Shown: piece by piece, positions 1-5,243 of the stretch
Layout of the letters: every line of letters begins with the position of its first letter
How positions within the stretch are numbered: position 1 is the first letter of the stretch
DNA from: an uncultured bacterium
Lineage (GTDB): Bacteria; Acidobacteriota; UBA890
Direction: 5' to 3'
Assembly: GCA_937922775.1 (NCBI GenBank)
Contig: CALAKE010000512.1
Coordinates: 1-6,702 of the forward strand
Length of the DNA stretch: 6,702 bases
Notes under the pieces: model-generated
What the model was told of the DNA's origin: nothing
Seen by the model: the letters and a program-made list of their open reading frames with translations, nothing else
The model's database searches: none
Position numbers and translations under genes: made by a program

Positions 1-37
1 CTGAACGTTCGGTGAGAGATGTTGGTGACGCGGGAGC

Positions 38-1291
38 CTACGGTCTCGTCGCAGCGAAGAAGTCGTCGACCGTGACGGGACGAAACCCGTCGAATTCGGA
101 CGGATCGGAATCAGCGATCTCCGCGGGCACGTGTTCGGCCAAGTGCCTCCACTCAGCATCGGTCAGGGAGTCGATGAAACAGGCCAACCGATCGGATTCG
201 GGATTCGCGGGCAGGTACTTCCGATACATGGCGACCACGGCCCGCAACATCGGCAGGTAGGGCTCGAGGTCCGTTGTCGTCGAGGCCGCCTCGCTATCGA
301 TCCAGGCGATCGGTATCTTGCGGATGGAGTCGTTGCGTCGCAGCTCGGTCTTGAGCAACAGCTCGATGTCGAAGGCAAAACGTCTTTCGATCAGACCCGT
401 GAGCACATCGCGCAGCGTCGCGGCGTTGAAAGCCTTGAACCCGCACTGCGTGTCGATGACGCTATGTAGCGGGTCGATCAGCCCCTTCCACAGGTAGATG
501 AACAACTTGCCGCGAGTGTTGCGGAGACCTTTCTTGATCACGACGGAGGTCGGCTCGCGGCGCGAGCCGATCGCCGCATCTTTGTCCCCGCGCACGATTC
601 CCTCGATAAGAAGCCCCGTCTGTCCCAGGTGTGTCGAGAGATCCGCGTCCGTGTAGCCTACGATGTGGCGATCGTGCGGCTCCCGAGCCGCGGTCCACAT
701 GCCATAGAGGATCGATCCGCCCTTTTGACTCTCGCCAGTCGAAGCGATCGGCTGGGTGACGGGGTGCCCCTGGCCGATGGCCTCCTCCAGGAACAGCACC
801 CTTGCCGGTGCGTCGGGGCGGCGCTCCGATAGGATGCGCTGCGCCAGCCGGCCGCTGCCTTCGGGGCATCCGTCGTCCACGATGAACATGCTCCATGTGA
901 TCGGCTCGGCGTCACCGAACAACCAACGTAGCTGCTCGACCTTACGCACGAGGAGATCTTCCCCGTGTGGGTGCCGGTCCGGCGGTTGCATCCGCGTCCG
1001 TTCCTTGTAAACGGCAAACACGAGCGATACGTGCAGCGGGTGCTCGATGGAGCGAACGGCGGCCTTCGACCGTGCGAGCTTCACCGCCAGATGGACGGCG
1101 AGCGGCGTGCTCTCTTCTTCTCGGGCGAGCTCCCGCTCCAGCGTGTTCAATGGCTCTATCTGCGAGCAACTCGCCAACAGCAGATCGGCCGCCCTGCGCA
1201 CCTTCTCGTCGTGACCTGAATCGCGCGGATCATACTCTGCCGAGCCGCGGTCGATGACGCTGCGCACGGACCGAATGAGGTCGCTCATCAT
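38..1291 (-). CDS. GT2-family glycosyltransferase, dolichol-phosphate-sugar synthase-like
   Basis: A 417-residue predicted cytoplasmic glycosyltransferase that would transfer a sugar from a nucleotide-sugar to an acceptor, in this subfamily commonly a polyprenyl phosphate. Seen in the sequence: a GT-A fold opening near residue 87 (HVSLVFAVYKE), the nucleotide-binding VDDG at 138-141, a metal-binding DAD within YTDADLST (213-220), TQCGFKAF at 281-288 and FAFDIELLLK at 305-314. The last two motifs are typical of the Alg5/DPM1-like branch of GT2. About 85 residues precede the catalytic domain and about 60 follow it. No transmembrane helix is obvious. The start is at tandem ATGs (1291 and 1288), 10 nt after the upstream stop and behind a weak GGCGGTGG. 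A further upstream ATG at 1342 would overlap the preceding gene and adds an unconvincing Cys-rich leader. It probably shares a transcript with the two membrane-protein genes before it. Donor and acceptor cannot be read from the sequence. Confidence 0.87.
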   Translation of the reverse strand: MMSDLIRSVRSVIDRGSAEYDPRDSGHDEKVRRAADLLLASCSQIEPLNTLERELAREEESTPLAVHLAVKLARSKAAVRSIEHPLHVSLVFAVYKERTRMQPPDRHPHGEDLLVRKVEQLRWLFGDAEPITWSMFIVDDGCPEGSGRLAQRILSERRPDAPARVLFLEEAIGQGHPVTQPIASTGESQKGGSILYGMWTAAREPHDRHIVGYTDADLSTHLGQTGLLIEGIVRGDKDAAIGSRREPTSVVIKKGLRNTRGKLFIYLWKGLIDPLHSVIDTQCGFKAFNAATLRDVLTGLIERRFAFDIELLLKTELRRNDSIRKIPIAWIDSEAASTTTDLEPYLPMLRAVVAMYRKYLPANPESDRLACFIDSLTDAEWRHLAEHVPAEIADSDPSEFDGFRPVTVDDFFAATRP

Positions 1292-1301
1292 GCCACCGCC
1301 G

Positions 1302-1748
1302 CTATCTATACAGCACGTTGAAATGCACCAGGATCCAGACAAGGTATGCGAGGCCGACGATCAAACCGAACGGGAAGACGACGAGCCAGGAAAGCGTGAT
1401 CCGCGGCTTCTCGAACCGCAGGCTCGTGACCGTCGTCATGACGTTGGCCCAAACGAGCCAGACGCTGACTCCCGCCAGCATGAAGAGGCCTGGCCGGGGA
1501 TTGACGAACGTCAGGCCGAGGCCGGCGACCGACAGCGGGCAGGCGACGATCAGGTCCGCCCAGGCGATTCCGTAGAAGATCTTCTGCTCGCGCCAATCGT
1601 CGGCGGTGCCGTCAGGATTCTTGAAAGGCCGGCCCCGGACGCACCCGATCTGCGCCCACGCCACGACGAACGTGAGAAACGCGATCAGCGCGAGCAGCAC
1701 ATAAAGGCAGACCCTCGAAGCACCGTCGATCTCCTCCAACCCGTTCAT
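1302..1748 (-). CDS. Four-helix integral membrane protein of unknown function
   Basis: A 148-residue protein with four hydrophobic segments at about 12-34, 59-80, 86-106 and 119-143. A polar loop (about 37-57) contains PFKNPDGTADDWREQK and resembles a conserved family signature, but I cannot name the family. The open frame extends upstream to 1925, but those codons overlap the TauE-type gene and read as low-complexity shadow. The ATG at 1748 gives a clean N-terminus with a short charged head (MNGLEEIDGASR) before the first helix. It starts 67 nt after the exporter stop and ends 10 nt before the glycosyltransferase start, so co-transcription with both is likely. A GACGGGG run upstream could serve as a weak ribosome-binding site. 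A role in membrane glycolipid synthesis with the downstream glycosyltransferase is only a guess from position. Confidence 0.8.
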   Translation of the reverse strand: MNGLEEIDGASRVCLYVLLALIAFLTFVVAWAQIGCVRGRPFKNPDGTADDWREQKIFYGIAWADLIVACPLSVAGLGLTFVNPRPGLFMLAGVSVWLVWANVMTTVTSLRFEKPRITLSWLVVFPFGLIVGLAYLVWILVHFNVLYR

Positions 1749-1815
1749 CGATATGGCCCCGTCAAGACAATGGTGTTGAGATAAGTACTGCGGATGGAGG
1801 CCCGGGGCAAGCAAC

Positions 1816-2703
1816 CTATTCGCGGCGTGCCGAGCGCAGCATCGAGACGGCGGTGAAAAGGACCACGATGATGACCAGCCAGCGGATATACGTGAGCGGC
1901 AGCGAACCGACGATGTACGCGGCAATCAGCACGGCGGGGATGCCGCCGAGCACCAGCCCCAGCGCCGGCCGCAAGGCGTAGCTGCTCTTGCGCACGAAGC
2001 GGATGCTCCCCACCGGCATCAGGAACGCACATGATCCCATCATGATCGGGAAGGCCGCCCGGGGATTCATGCCCATCAGGCTGATCATGATCATGCTCGG
2101 GGCGTACATGCCGATGCCCAGGGTCATGAGCGCCCCGAGGATGAAGTTGCCGACGATCGCGACAACGAGCAGCGGCCCGGTGAGCCCCAGGGCCTCGCCA
2201 CCGGCCGGAAAGAGGTCGAACTGGGTCATCACCATCAAGAGGGCTGCGATCAGCAGCGCCATTCCCATTCCGATCTGAATCTTGCGCCGCGGCCATTCCG
2301 CCACCACGCCGGCACCCAGCCAGGCGCCGGCGACGGCGGCGCCGATCAACAACACCAGAGTCGTCATCTCGACTTCGATGATTGCCACGTAGATGAACGC
2401 CTGGACAATCACCGCCGGGGTGTGGCCGACGTTGAGCGTTCCCGGAATGATCCGATCGGGCACGACCTTTCTGAACTTGAAGGCAGCGGTCGTCGGCGCG
2501 AACGAGCCGATCCCCAGGGTGTCGAAGAAATTGGTGACGAAGCCGATGACGCTTTCGGTGAGGTTGGGCAACCCACCGGCGGCCGCCGGATCGTCGGCCG
2601 GGAGTTGCCGACGCGCTTCGCGCGCCGTGGCCAGCCACGAAACGAGGTAGGCCGCGGCAACCGCACCCAACGTGACGAAAAGTCCGAGCTTCGCCGTGGA
2701 CAT
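1816..2703 (-). CDS. TauE/SafE-family membrane transporter (predicted sulfite/sulfur-anion exporter)
   Basis: A 295-residue polytopic membrane protein of the TauE/SafE family, whose characterised members move sulfite, sulfoacetate or related organic anions across the inner membrane. Hydrophobic helices begin at about residues 5, 50, 95, 115, 145, 176, 205, 245 and 275. The family's internal repeat is visible: NLTESVIGFVTNFFDTLGIG (47-66) and GNFILGALMTLGIGMYAPS (185-203), both with the glycine-rich TLGIG turn. A further Pro/Gly-rich stretch (GMNPRAAFPIMMGSCAFLMP) lies at 211-230. The basic loop RFVRKSSY (235-242) probably faces the cytoplasm. The ATG at 2703 is supported by a promoter-like element ending 8 nt upstream and an AGGA at a spacing of 9. 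It heads the unit containing the 148-residue membrane protein and the glycosyltransferase. The substrate cannot be assigned: no sulfur-metabolism gene lies nearby. Confidence 0.93.
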   Translation of the reverse strand: MSTAKLGLFVTLGAVAAAYLVSWLATAREARRQLPADDPAAAGGLPNLTESVIGFVTNFFDTLGIGSFAPTTAAFKFRKVVPDRIIPGTLNVGHTPAVIVQAFIYVAIIEVEMTTLVLLIGAAVAGAWLGAGVVAEWPRRKIQIGMGMALLIAALLMVMTQFDLFPAGGEALGLTGPLLVVAIVGNFILGALMTLGIGMYAPSMIMISLMGMNPRAAFPIMMGSCAFLMPVGSIRFVRKSSYALRPALGLVLGGIPAVLIAAYIVGSLPLTYIRWLVIIVVLFTAVSMLRSARRE

Positions 2704-2740
2704 GGTGGCGCATCCTACTCCCGCCGACCGCGGTCAGCAA
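2703..2740 (-). promoter_or_regulatory. Candidate near-leaderless promoter with overlapping palindrome, upstream of the TauE/SafE gene
   Basis: Reading the minus strand, a -35-like TTGCTG (2740-2735) and a -10-like TAGGAT (2717-2712) are 17 nt apart. Only 8 nt separate the -10 box from the ATG, so transcription would begin at or within about 2 nt of the start codon. The 10-bp perfect palindrome GACCGCGGTC (2726-2735) overlaps the last base of the -35 box and the spacer, which is where a repressor could block RNA polymerase. The AGGA inside the -10 box could instead act as a ribosome-binding site if transcription starts further upstream. Matches to sigma-70 consensus are partial, so this is inference. 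Confidence 0.4.
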
Positions 2741-2934
2741 CGGGACCGGCAACCGGCTGGCGTGTTTTTCCGGCACGACGCCGTTGCACCTGCTGTGACC
2801 TCGCCGGATGTGCGAATCAGGGCGTCCTTTGAAACGGGCGCCCGGATCGGATCACACTCCTCCGGTTCAGCTCGGCCAGGTTGGCTGTCAGGAGGATTCG
2901 GACGTGACCTGGCTTGGTCAATTCGGAGTACCTC
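2741..2934. other. Intergenic region between the lipoprotein gene and the TauE/SafE gene
   Basis: No coding region or RNA gene is recognisable here. It contains a self-complementary CGGGCGCCCG near 2837-2846 and a 6-bp inverted repeat TCCTCC/GGAGGA (2858-2863 and 2891-2896). Neither is followed by a T-run on the minus strand, so no standard intrinsic terminator for the lipoprotein unit can be claimed. Confidence 0.5.
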
Positions 2935-3378
2935 TTACATCCCTCGGCACTGGACCTTCATGCTGAGGGTCTCAGCCTGGACAACCTCACCGTTGTCATC
3001 GACATAGGACGGTTGAGCGCGCCTGATCACACAGGAGACGGTTTCTCTTTCGATTCCAAAAATGCCGGTACCCGCGCCATCGGCGCCGATCGCTTCACTC
3101 ATCCGCCAGCCCAAGCGGTACATCTCGGAACCCTCGACAGCTTCGAAATCCGGGACGGGCACACCCGCCCGTAGAGAGTCGTTGGTCTCGAAGTCGATCT
3201 CACAGCCGCGGTAGCGCATCCTGTCCCACGCGGACACGAACTCCCCGGTGTTCACGGATAGAGCGACGTGCGGTACGGCCTCCAATGAGGTAGAGAAGGG
3301 CTCGCAAAGGGCAGCGGGATCGGCCTGAGTGCAAGCACTCAAGAATCCCAGAAGGAGTAATTGCGTCGGTATCTTCAT
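2935..3378 (-). CDS. Small cysteine-rich lipoprotein of unknown function
   Basis: A 147-residue predicted lipoprotein. The N-terminus MKIPTQLLLLGFLSAC has one basic residue, a hydrophobic core and a lipobox LSAC, with lipidation expected at Cys16. The mature domain is soluble and acidic and carries four further cysteines (25, 59, 116, 144), enough for two disulfides outside the cytoplasm. Features include WDRMRYRGCEIDFETND (51-67) and a C-terminal strand ending MKVQCRGM. An in-frame ATG at 3423 would add 15 residues and bury the signal peptide, so 3378 is preferred. The Shine-Dalgarno sequence there is poor. The gene begins 22 nt after the stop of the four-helix membrane protein gene, so it is probably the last gene of the OsmC unit. 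I do not recognise the family. Confidence 0.8.
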   Translation of the reverse strand: MKIPTQLLLLGFLSACTQADPAALCEPFSTSLEAVPHVALSVNTGEFVSAWDRMRYRGCEIDFETNDSLRAGVPVPDFEAVEGSEMYRLGWRMSEAIGADGAGTGIFGIERETVSCVIRRAQPSYVDDNGEVVQAETLSMKVQCRGM

Positions 3379-3400
3379 GACCAGAATCGGCGGGAGCTTC

Positions 3401-3772
3401 TCAGAACCATGCTCCCCACGCAATCAGTGCTGCGGAAGCACCGAAGATAAACGGGCACAGCCTGAAGGGTAGAAAGGCCACCTTGAAGCCGGTGAACAGA
3501 GAGACGACGGCGAGCGCGACCAAAGTGCCTATCGAAACCGCGTACACCGCCGAGGAGACCGCAGCATCGGGTTGAACCGCCGTCGCAGCGACGACGAACG
3601 CGGCAATCGAGATGAGAGCCACGCCCTCGACAATCCACTCCATGGTGATGATTCGTCTGTTGTCGGCGGTGAGGCTGCCGAAGCCGTCCACGACCCCCTT
3701 TGTCGCGAACAAGTGTGCGATGCCCCAAACGCCGGTCAAAGCAGCGGCAACGTAGAGCAAGATTGGATTCAC
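3401..3772 (-). CDS. Conserved four-helix membrane protein of unknown function (GTG start)
   Basis: A 123-residue membrane protein with helices at about 3-22, 45-66, 72-94 and 101-121. The segment GFGSLTADNRRIITMEWIVE (30-49), between helices 1 and 2, looks like a conserved family signature that I have no function for. The start is GTG at 3772, because a strong GGGAGG lies exactly 6 nt upstream. The alternative TTG at 3793 has no such site and adds a non-hydrophobic MIGGRPV. The gene begins 17 nt after the OsmC stop and is followed 22 nt later by the lipoprotein gene, so the three probably form one operon. A membrane partner for a peroxide-stress protein is possible from position only. Function is unknown. 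Confidence 0.8.
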   Translation of the reverse strand: MNPILLYVAAALTGVWGIAHLFATKGVVDGFGSLTADNRRIITMEWIVEGVALISIAAFVVAATAVQPDAAVSSAVYAVSIGTLVALAVVSLFTGFKVAFLPFRLCPFIFGASAALIAWGAWF

Positions 3773-3778
3773 AACGGG

Positions 3779-3784
3779 CCTCCC
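3779..3784 (-). promoter_or_regulatory. Ribosome-binding site that fixes the GTG start at 3772
   Basis: GGGAGG on the minus strand, 6 nt before GTG. It lies between the OsmC stop codon and the downstream start, and it argues against the TTG at 3793, which would place the site inside the coding region. Confidence 0.75.
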
Positions 3785-3789
3785 ACCGA

Positions 3790-4194
3790 TCAATCGGGGT
3801 AGTTGAAACTGACGCTGACCGTGATATCAGATCCGAAGCTGTGTTTGATAGGACAGCTGTCCGCGGCTCTCTCCAGCATCGTTCTCTGGGATTCAGACAA
3901 GCCGGTCGGCATCGCGACCTCGACGTCAACCGACTGAAACCGCATCACGGGCTTGTCCGTCCCCGTGATCGTCGTATCAATCCGAGCCTCCGAAAGGTCG
4001 ATGTCGTGACGCATCGCCATCGCTCCCATGGCGAGGAGCATGCAACCGCCCAGAGCCCCCTCGACGAGATTCGTCGGGGAGAACTCATCGCCCTCCCCCG
4101 TGTAGGGGCAGTCCATGAACACGGTCTTTCCCTTGGAGTGCTTCAGCGCCTGGCACCGTTGCCCGCCGCTATACGAAGTGGATACGTCGCCCAT
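3790..4194 (-). CDS. OsmC family peroxiredoxin-like protein
   Basis: A 134-residue member of the OsmC/Ohr superfamily. Characterised relatives are cytoplasmic thiol peroxidases that reduce organic hydroperoxides with a Cys pair at the dimer interface. Both conserved cysteines are present: Cys51 in GALGGCMLLAMG and Cys114 in ADSCPIKHSF. The SPTNLVEGALGGC and SCPIKHSF patterns are characteristic of the YhfA/OsmC branch rather than of Ohr, so the substrate may not be an organic hydroperoxide. Length is normal. Extra cysteines at 14 and 29 (QRCQALKHS, FMDCPYTGE) are outside the catalytic pair. The start at 4194 sits 5 nt behind an excellent AAAGGAGG. It heads a compact unit with the four-helix membrane protein and the lipoprotein. 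Its own leader contains the remains of a cupin and an ICMT gene. Confidence 0.93.
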   Translation of the reverse strand: MGDVSTSYSGGQRCQALKHSKGKTVFMDCPYTGEGDEFSPTNLVEGALGGCMLLAMGAMAMRHDIDLSEARIDTTITGTDKPVMRFQSVDVEVAMPTGLSESQRTMLERAADSCPIKHSFGSDITVSVSFNYPD

Positions 4195-4199
4195 GCCTA

Positions 4200-4207
4200 C
4201 CTCCTTT
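4200..4207 (-). promoter_or_regulatory. Strong ribosome-binding site for the OsmC-family gene
   Basis: AAAGGAGG on the minus strand, 5 nt before the ATG at 4194. The TAG stop of the hybrid remnant ORF (4199-4197) abuts this site, so ribosomes leaving that ORF would terminate 2 nt before the OsmC start. Confidence 0.8.
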
Positions 4208-4275
4208 GACTGAGCAGTACGATTGGGAACACGGGACGTCGGTGCATGCTTACATCTGCCTGGCAGTTCTCGGCT

Positions 4276-4353
4276 TCAAATCCATCTCCTGACCCGCTTC
4301 CGATACTCTCCGAATTGGGCTCCGAATGTGCCTTCGAGCATTCGCTCTTCCGC
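4276..4353 (-). pseudogene. 3' remnant of an isoprenylcysteine carboxyl methyltransferase (ICMT)-like gene
   Basis: In another frame from the cupin start, codons from 4353 read AEERMLEGTFGAQFGEYRKR followed by VRRWI and a TGA at 4278-4276. The pattern of paired acidic residues, FG, EY and a basic stretch before a terminal RWI matches the cytoplasmic C-terminal tail of ICMT-family membrane methyltransferases, which bind SAM through this region. The upstream transmembrane part is absent: the same frame above the junction runs through the cupin leader in reverse-phase sequence and has no helix. With the cupin 5' end directly abutting at about 4353-4356, this looks like the other side of one deletion. 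No start codon or product is expected. Confidence 0.6.
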
Positions 4354-4406
4354 GTACCTGCAGCTTCGATCGTGGTTGGCTTCTCGATGACCTTCGCCAT
4401 GGTCGA

Positions 4407-4412
4407 CTCCTC
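4407..4412 (-). promoter_or_regulatory. Surviving ribosome-binding site of the truncated cupin gene
   Basis: GAGGAG on the minus strand, 6 nt before the ATG at 4400. Its good match and spacing suggest that the cupin start was functional before truncation and that the hybrid ORF may still be translated. Confidence 0.6.
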
Positions 4413-4560
4413 GCCAGTCGTCTAACGGACCGGGGGCTCATCTGCCGCGAGCAGGTCGCCTGAGGCCGCTCGAGCACCCAATGTTGACGCCGGAAGGCTA
4501 CCAAACCTCAGCAAAGACACGTCGCCTAGAGTAGGAGCGCGGCGTCTGGCAAAAGGTCAT
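4413..4560. other. Non-coding stretch upstream of the cupin/ICMT scar
   Basis: I find no credible gene here. Short open frames on the minus strand (for example a 32-codon GTG frame from 4520 to a TAG at 4422) have no ribosome-binding site or recognisable motif. A promoter serving the OsmC unit could lie here (a TTGCCA occurs at about 4546-4551 on the minus strand), but I see no convincing -10 box at 16-18 nt. No T-run-backed hairpin is visible. Confidence 0.4.
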
Positions 4561-4665
4561 TCAAACCGAGGAGTCGTACCGCCCCGGCATCTTGAAGCTG
4601 TAAGTTCGGTAGCTGCTCGCCTTGTAGCGATCCTGCTTGGGAGAGGTGGGGGCGTGTTCCGTCAT
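4561..4665 (-). CDS. Possible small protein, 34 residues, unknown
   Basis: An ATG at 4665 with GGAG 7 nt upstream opens a 34-codon frame beginning MTEHAPTSPKQDR, with a basic, tyrosine-rich middle (YKASSYRTYSFKMPGRYD, residues 14-31) and ending in TGA at 4563-4561. It starts 22 nt after the stop of the VIT-like gene, so it would be translated from the same message. There is no signal peptide or membrane helix. It could be a genuine small protein, the 5' stub of a gene damaged by the same rearrangement that left the cupin/ICMT scar just downstream, or chance. I do not recognise a family. Confidence 0.35.
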   Translation of the reverse strand: MTEHAPTSPKQDRYKASSYRTYSFKMPGRYDSSV

Positions 4666-4687
4666 GCGCCCACTCCGCGTCGGCGAG

Positions 4688-5173
4688 TCAACTCAGCACG
4701 AAACGCGCGACCCAGTCTCCGAGCAGGTGGGTGAGCACGACCACCAGAACACCAATGCCGAGGTGTTCCGAGATGACCTTGGCAGGGTGTATGTGCTGGC
4801 CCCTTGCGAGGAAGAAGCTGATCACCGTGAGTACCACAGCCCCCCAGGCGATGCTCACGACGATGGCGTGGGAAAGCTGCAGGGTCATCAGAGGAAGAAG
4901 AAAGCTCGCTGCCATCGCGAACTTGGTTACCAGTGTTGCGACAGTGGACACCCAGATCTCCCCAGGTGAGTGTTCGTTTTCGGATTCCTCGTGTATGTGA
5001 ATCCCGAGTGCGTCTGAGAGGGCATCGGCAACAGCGATGGTTAGAACCCCGCCGATGATCGCAGCCCGCGAATGAGTCCCAGAATGGAGACCGACAATAA
5101 GACCCAGTGTGGTCAGGACGCCTGAGGTCATGCCAAAGCTTGCCCCAGTTCGAGCGGCGTCGCGGATGTTCAT
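4688..5173 (-). CDS. VIT1/CCC1-like membrane protein (predicted iron/manganese transporter)
   Basis: A 161-residue polytopic protein with five hydrophobic segments at about 14-30, 37-58, 75-100, 104-124 and 136-158, consistent with the five-helix VIT1/CCC1 fold. Characterised members export Fe2+ or Mn2+ from the cytosol by H+ antiport. The first helix GMTSGVLTTLGLIVGL and the second IIGGVLTIAVADALSDALGI match the family's GxxxGxxTxLGxxxGL and ADALSDALG signatures. The loop between helices 2 and 3 (HIHEESENEHSPGE, 59-72) is rich in His and Glu and may bind metal, but it is much shorter than the metal-binding domain of plant or yeast VIT proteins, which explains the small size. The start at 5173 is an ATG with only a distant GGAGAGG. 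An 8-bp inverted repeat lies in the 70-nt leader. The family call is good; actual transport is inferred. Confidence 0.75.
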   Translation of the reverse strand: MNIRDAARTGASFGMTSGVLTTLGLIVGLHSGTHSRAAIIGGVLTIAVADALSDALGIHIHEESENEHSPGEIWVSTVATLVTKFAMAASFLLPLMTLQLSHAIVVSIAWGAVVLTVISFFLARGQHIHPAKVISEHLGIGVLVVVLTHLLGDWVARFVLS

Positions 5174-5196
5174 GTCGGTTTCAGTTGCCTCTCCAA

Positions 5197-5237
5197 GGGG
5201 CGCCTATCCACTTCGATTGACAACGCGGTGGCGCCCC
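5197..5237. repeat. Inverted repeat in the leader of the VIT-like gene
   Basis: GGGGCGCC (5197-5204) and GGCGCCCC (5230-5237) are perfect complements separated by 25 nt. The distal arm begins 6 nt beyond the stop codon of the 68-residue membrane protein. On the minus-strand transcript it could fold into an 8-bp GC hairpin, but only TT follows, so a standard terminator is doubtful. An operator or attenuator controlling the predicted metal transporter is an alternative. Confidence 0.45.
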
Positions 5238-5243
5238 ACGCGA

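Larger units (their letters stand above)
4197..4400 (-). pseudogene. Truncated cupin gene: 5' end only, running into unrelated sequence
   Basis: The first 16 codons read MAKVIEKPTTIEAAGT, which I recognise as the conserved N-terminus of a small cupin family (typically about 115-120 residues, continuing with a GRVNSGT-type segment and the cupin barrel). Here the similarity stops at about position 4353, and the frame runs on for 51 codons with no cupin motif: no HxH, no glycine-rich strands. The original translation start survives intact, with GAGGAG (4412-4407) 6 nt before the ATG. The remaining frame is Ser/Glu-rich and ends in TAG inside the OsmC ribosome-binding site. It could still be translated as a 67-residue hybrid peptide coupled to OsmC, but a catalytic role is excluded by the missing barrel. 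The family identification is from memory of the motif; confidence is moderate to high. Confidence 0.65.

Noticed and set aside
1..37. Start of another gene downstream of the glycosyltransferase
   Set aside because: Only 37 nt are visible, with no start codon, ribosome-binding site or terminator that I can support.
1254..1784. A 176-codon plus-strand frame rich in Asp, Glu and Arg
   Set aside because: It is antisense to the 148-residue membrane protein; the charged composition is what the complement of hydrophobic codons yields. No start signal or domain.
1749..1815. Possible separate promoter for the 148-residue membrane protein gene (TTGCCC with a TACTTA-like box 17 nt on)
   Set aside because: The -10 match is too poor, and the short gap fits read-through from the exporter gene.
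1745..2776. A 343-codon frame on the minus strand overlapping the TauE/SafE gene
   Set aside because: It covers the exporter gene in another frame, has Arg/His-rich low-quality composition and no domain, while the exporter frame shows clear family motifs. It is a GC-driven shadow.
2837..2896. Possible intrinsic terminator after the lipoprotein gene
   Set aside because: The candidate stems are short (5-6 bp) with long loops or no loop, and none is followed by a T-run on the minus strand.
4250..4504. An 84-codon minus-strand frame over the remnant region
   Set aside because: Arg-rich with no motif. The other two frames carry the recognisable cupin and ICMT pieces, so this one is incidental.
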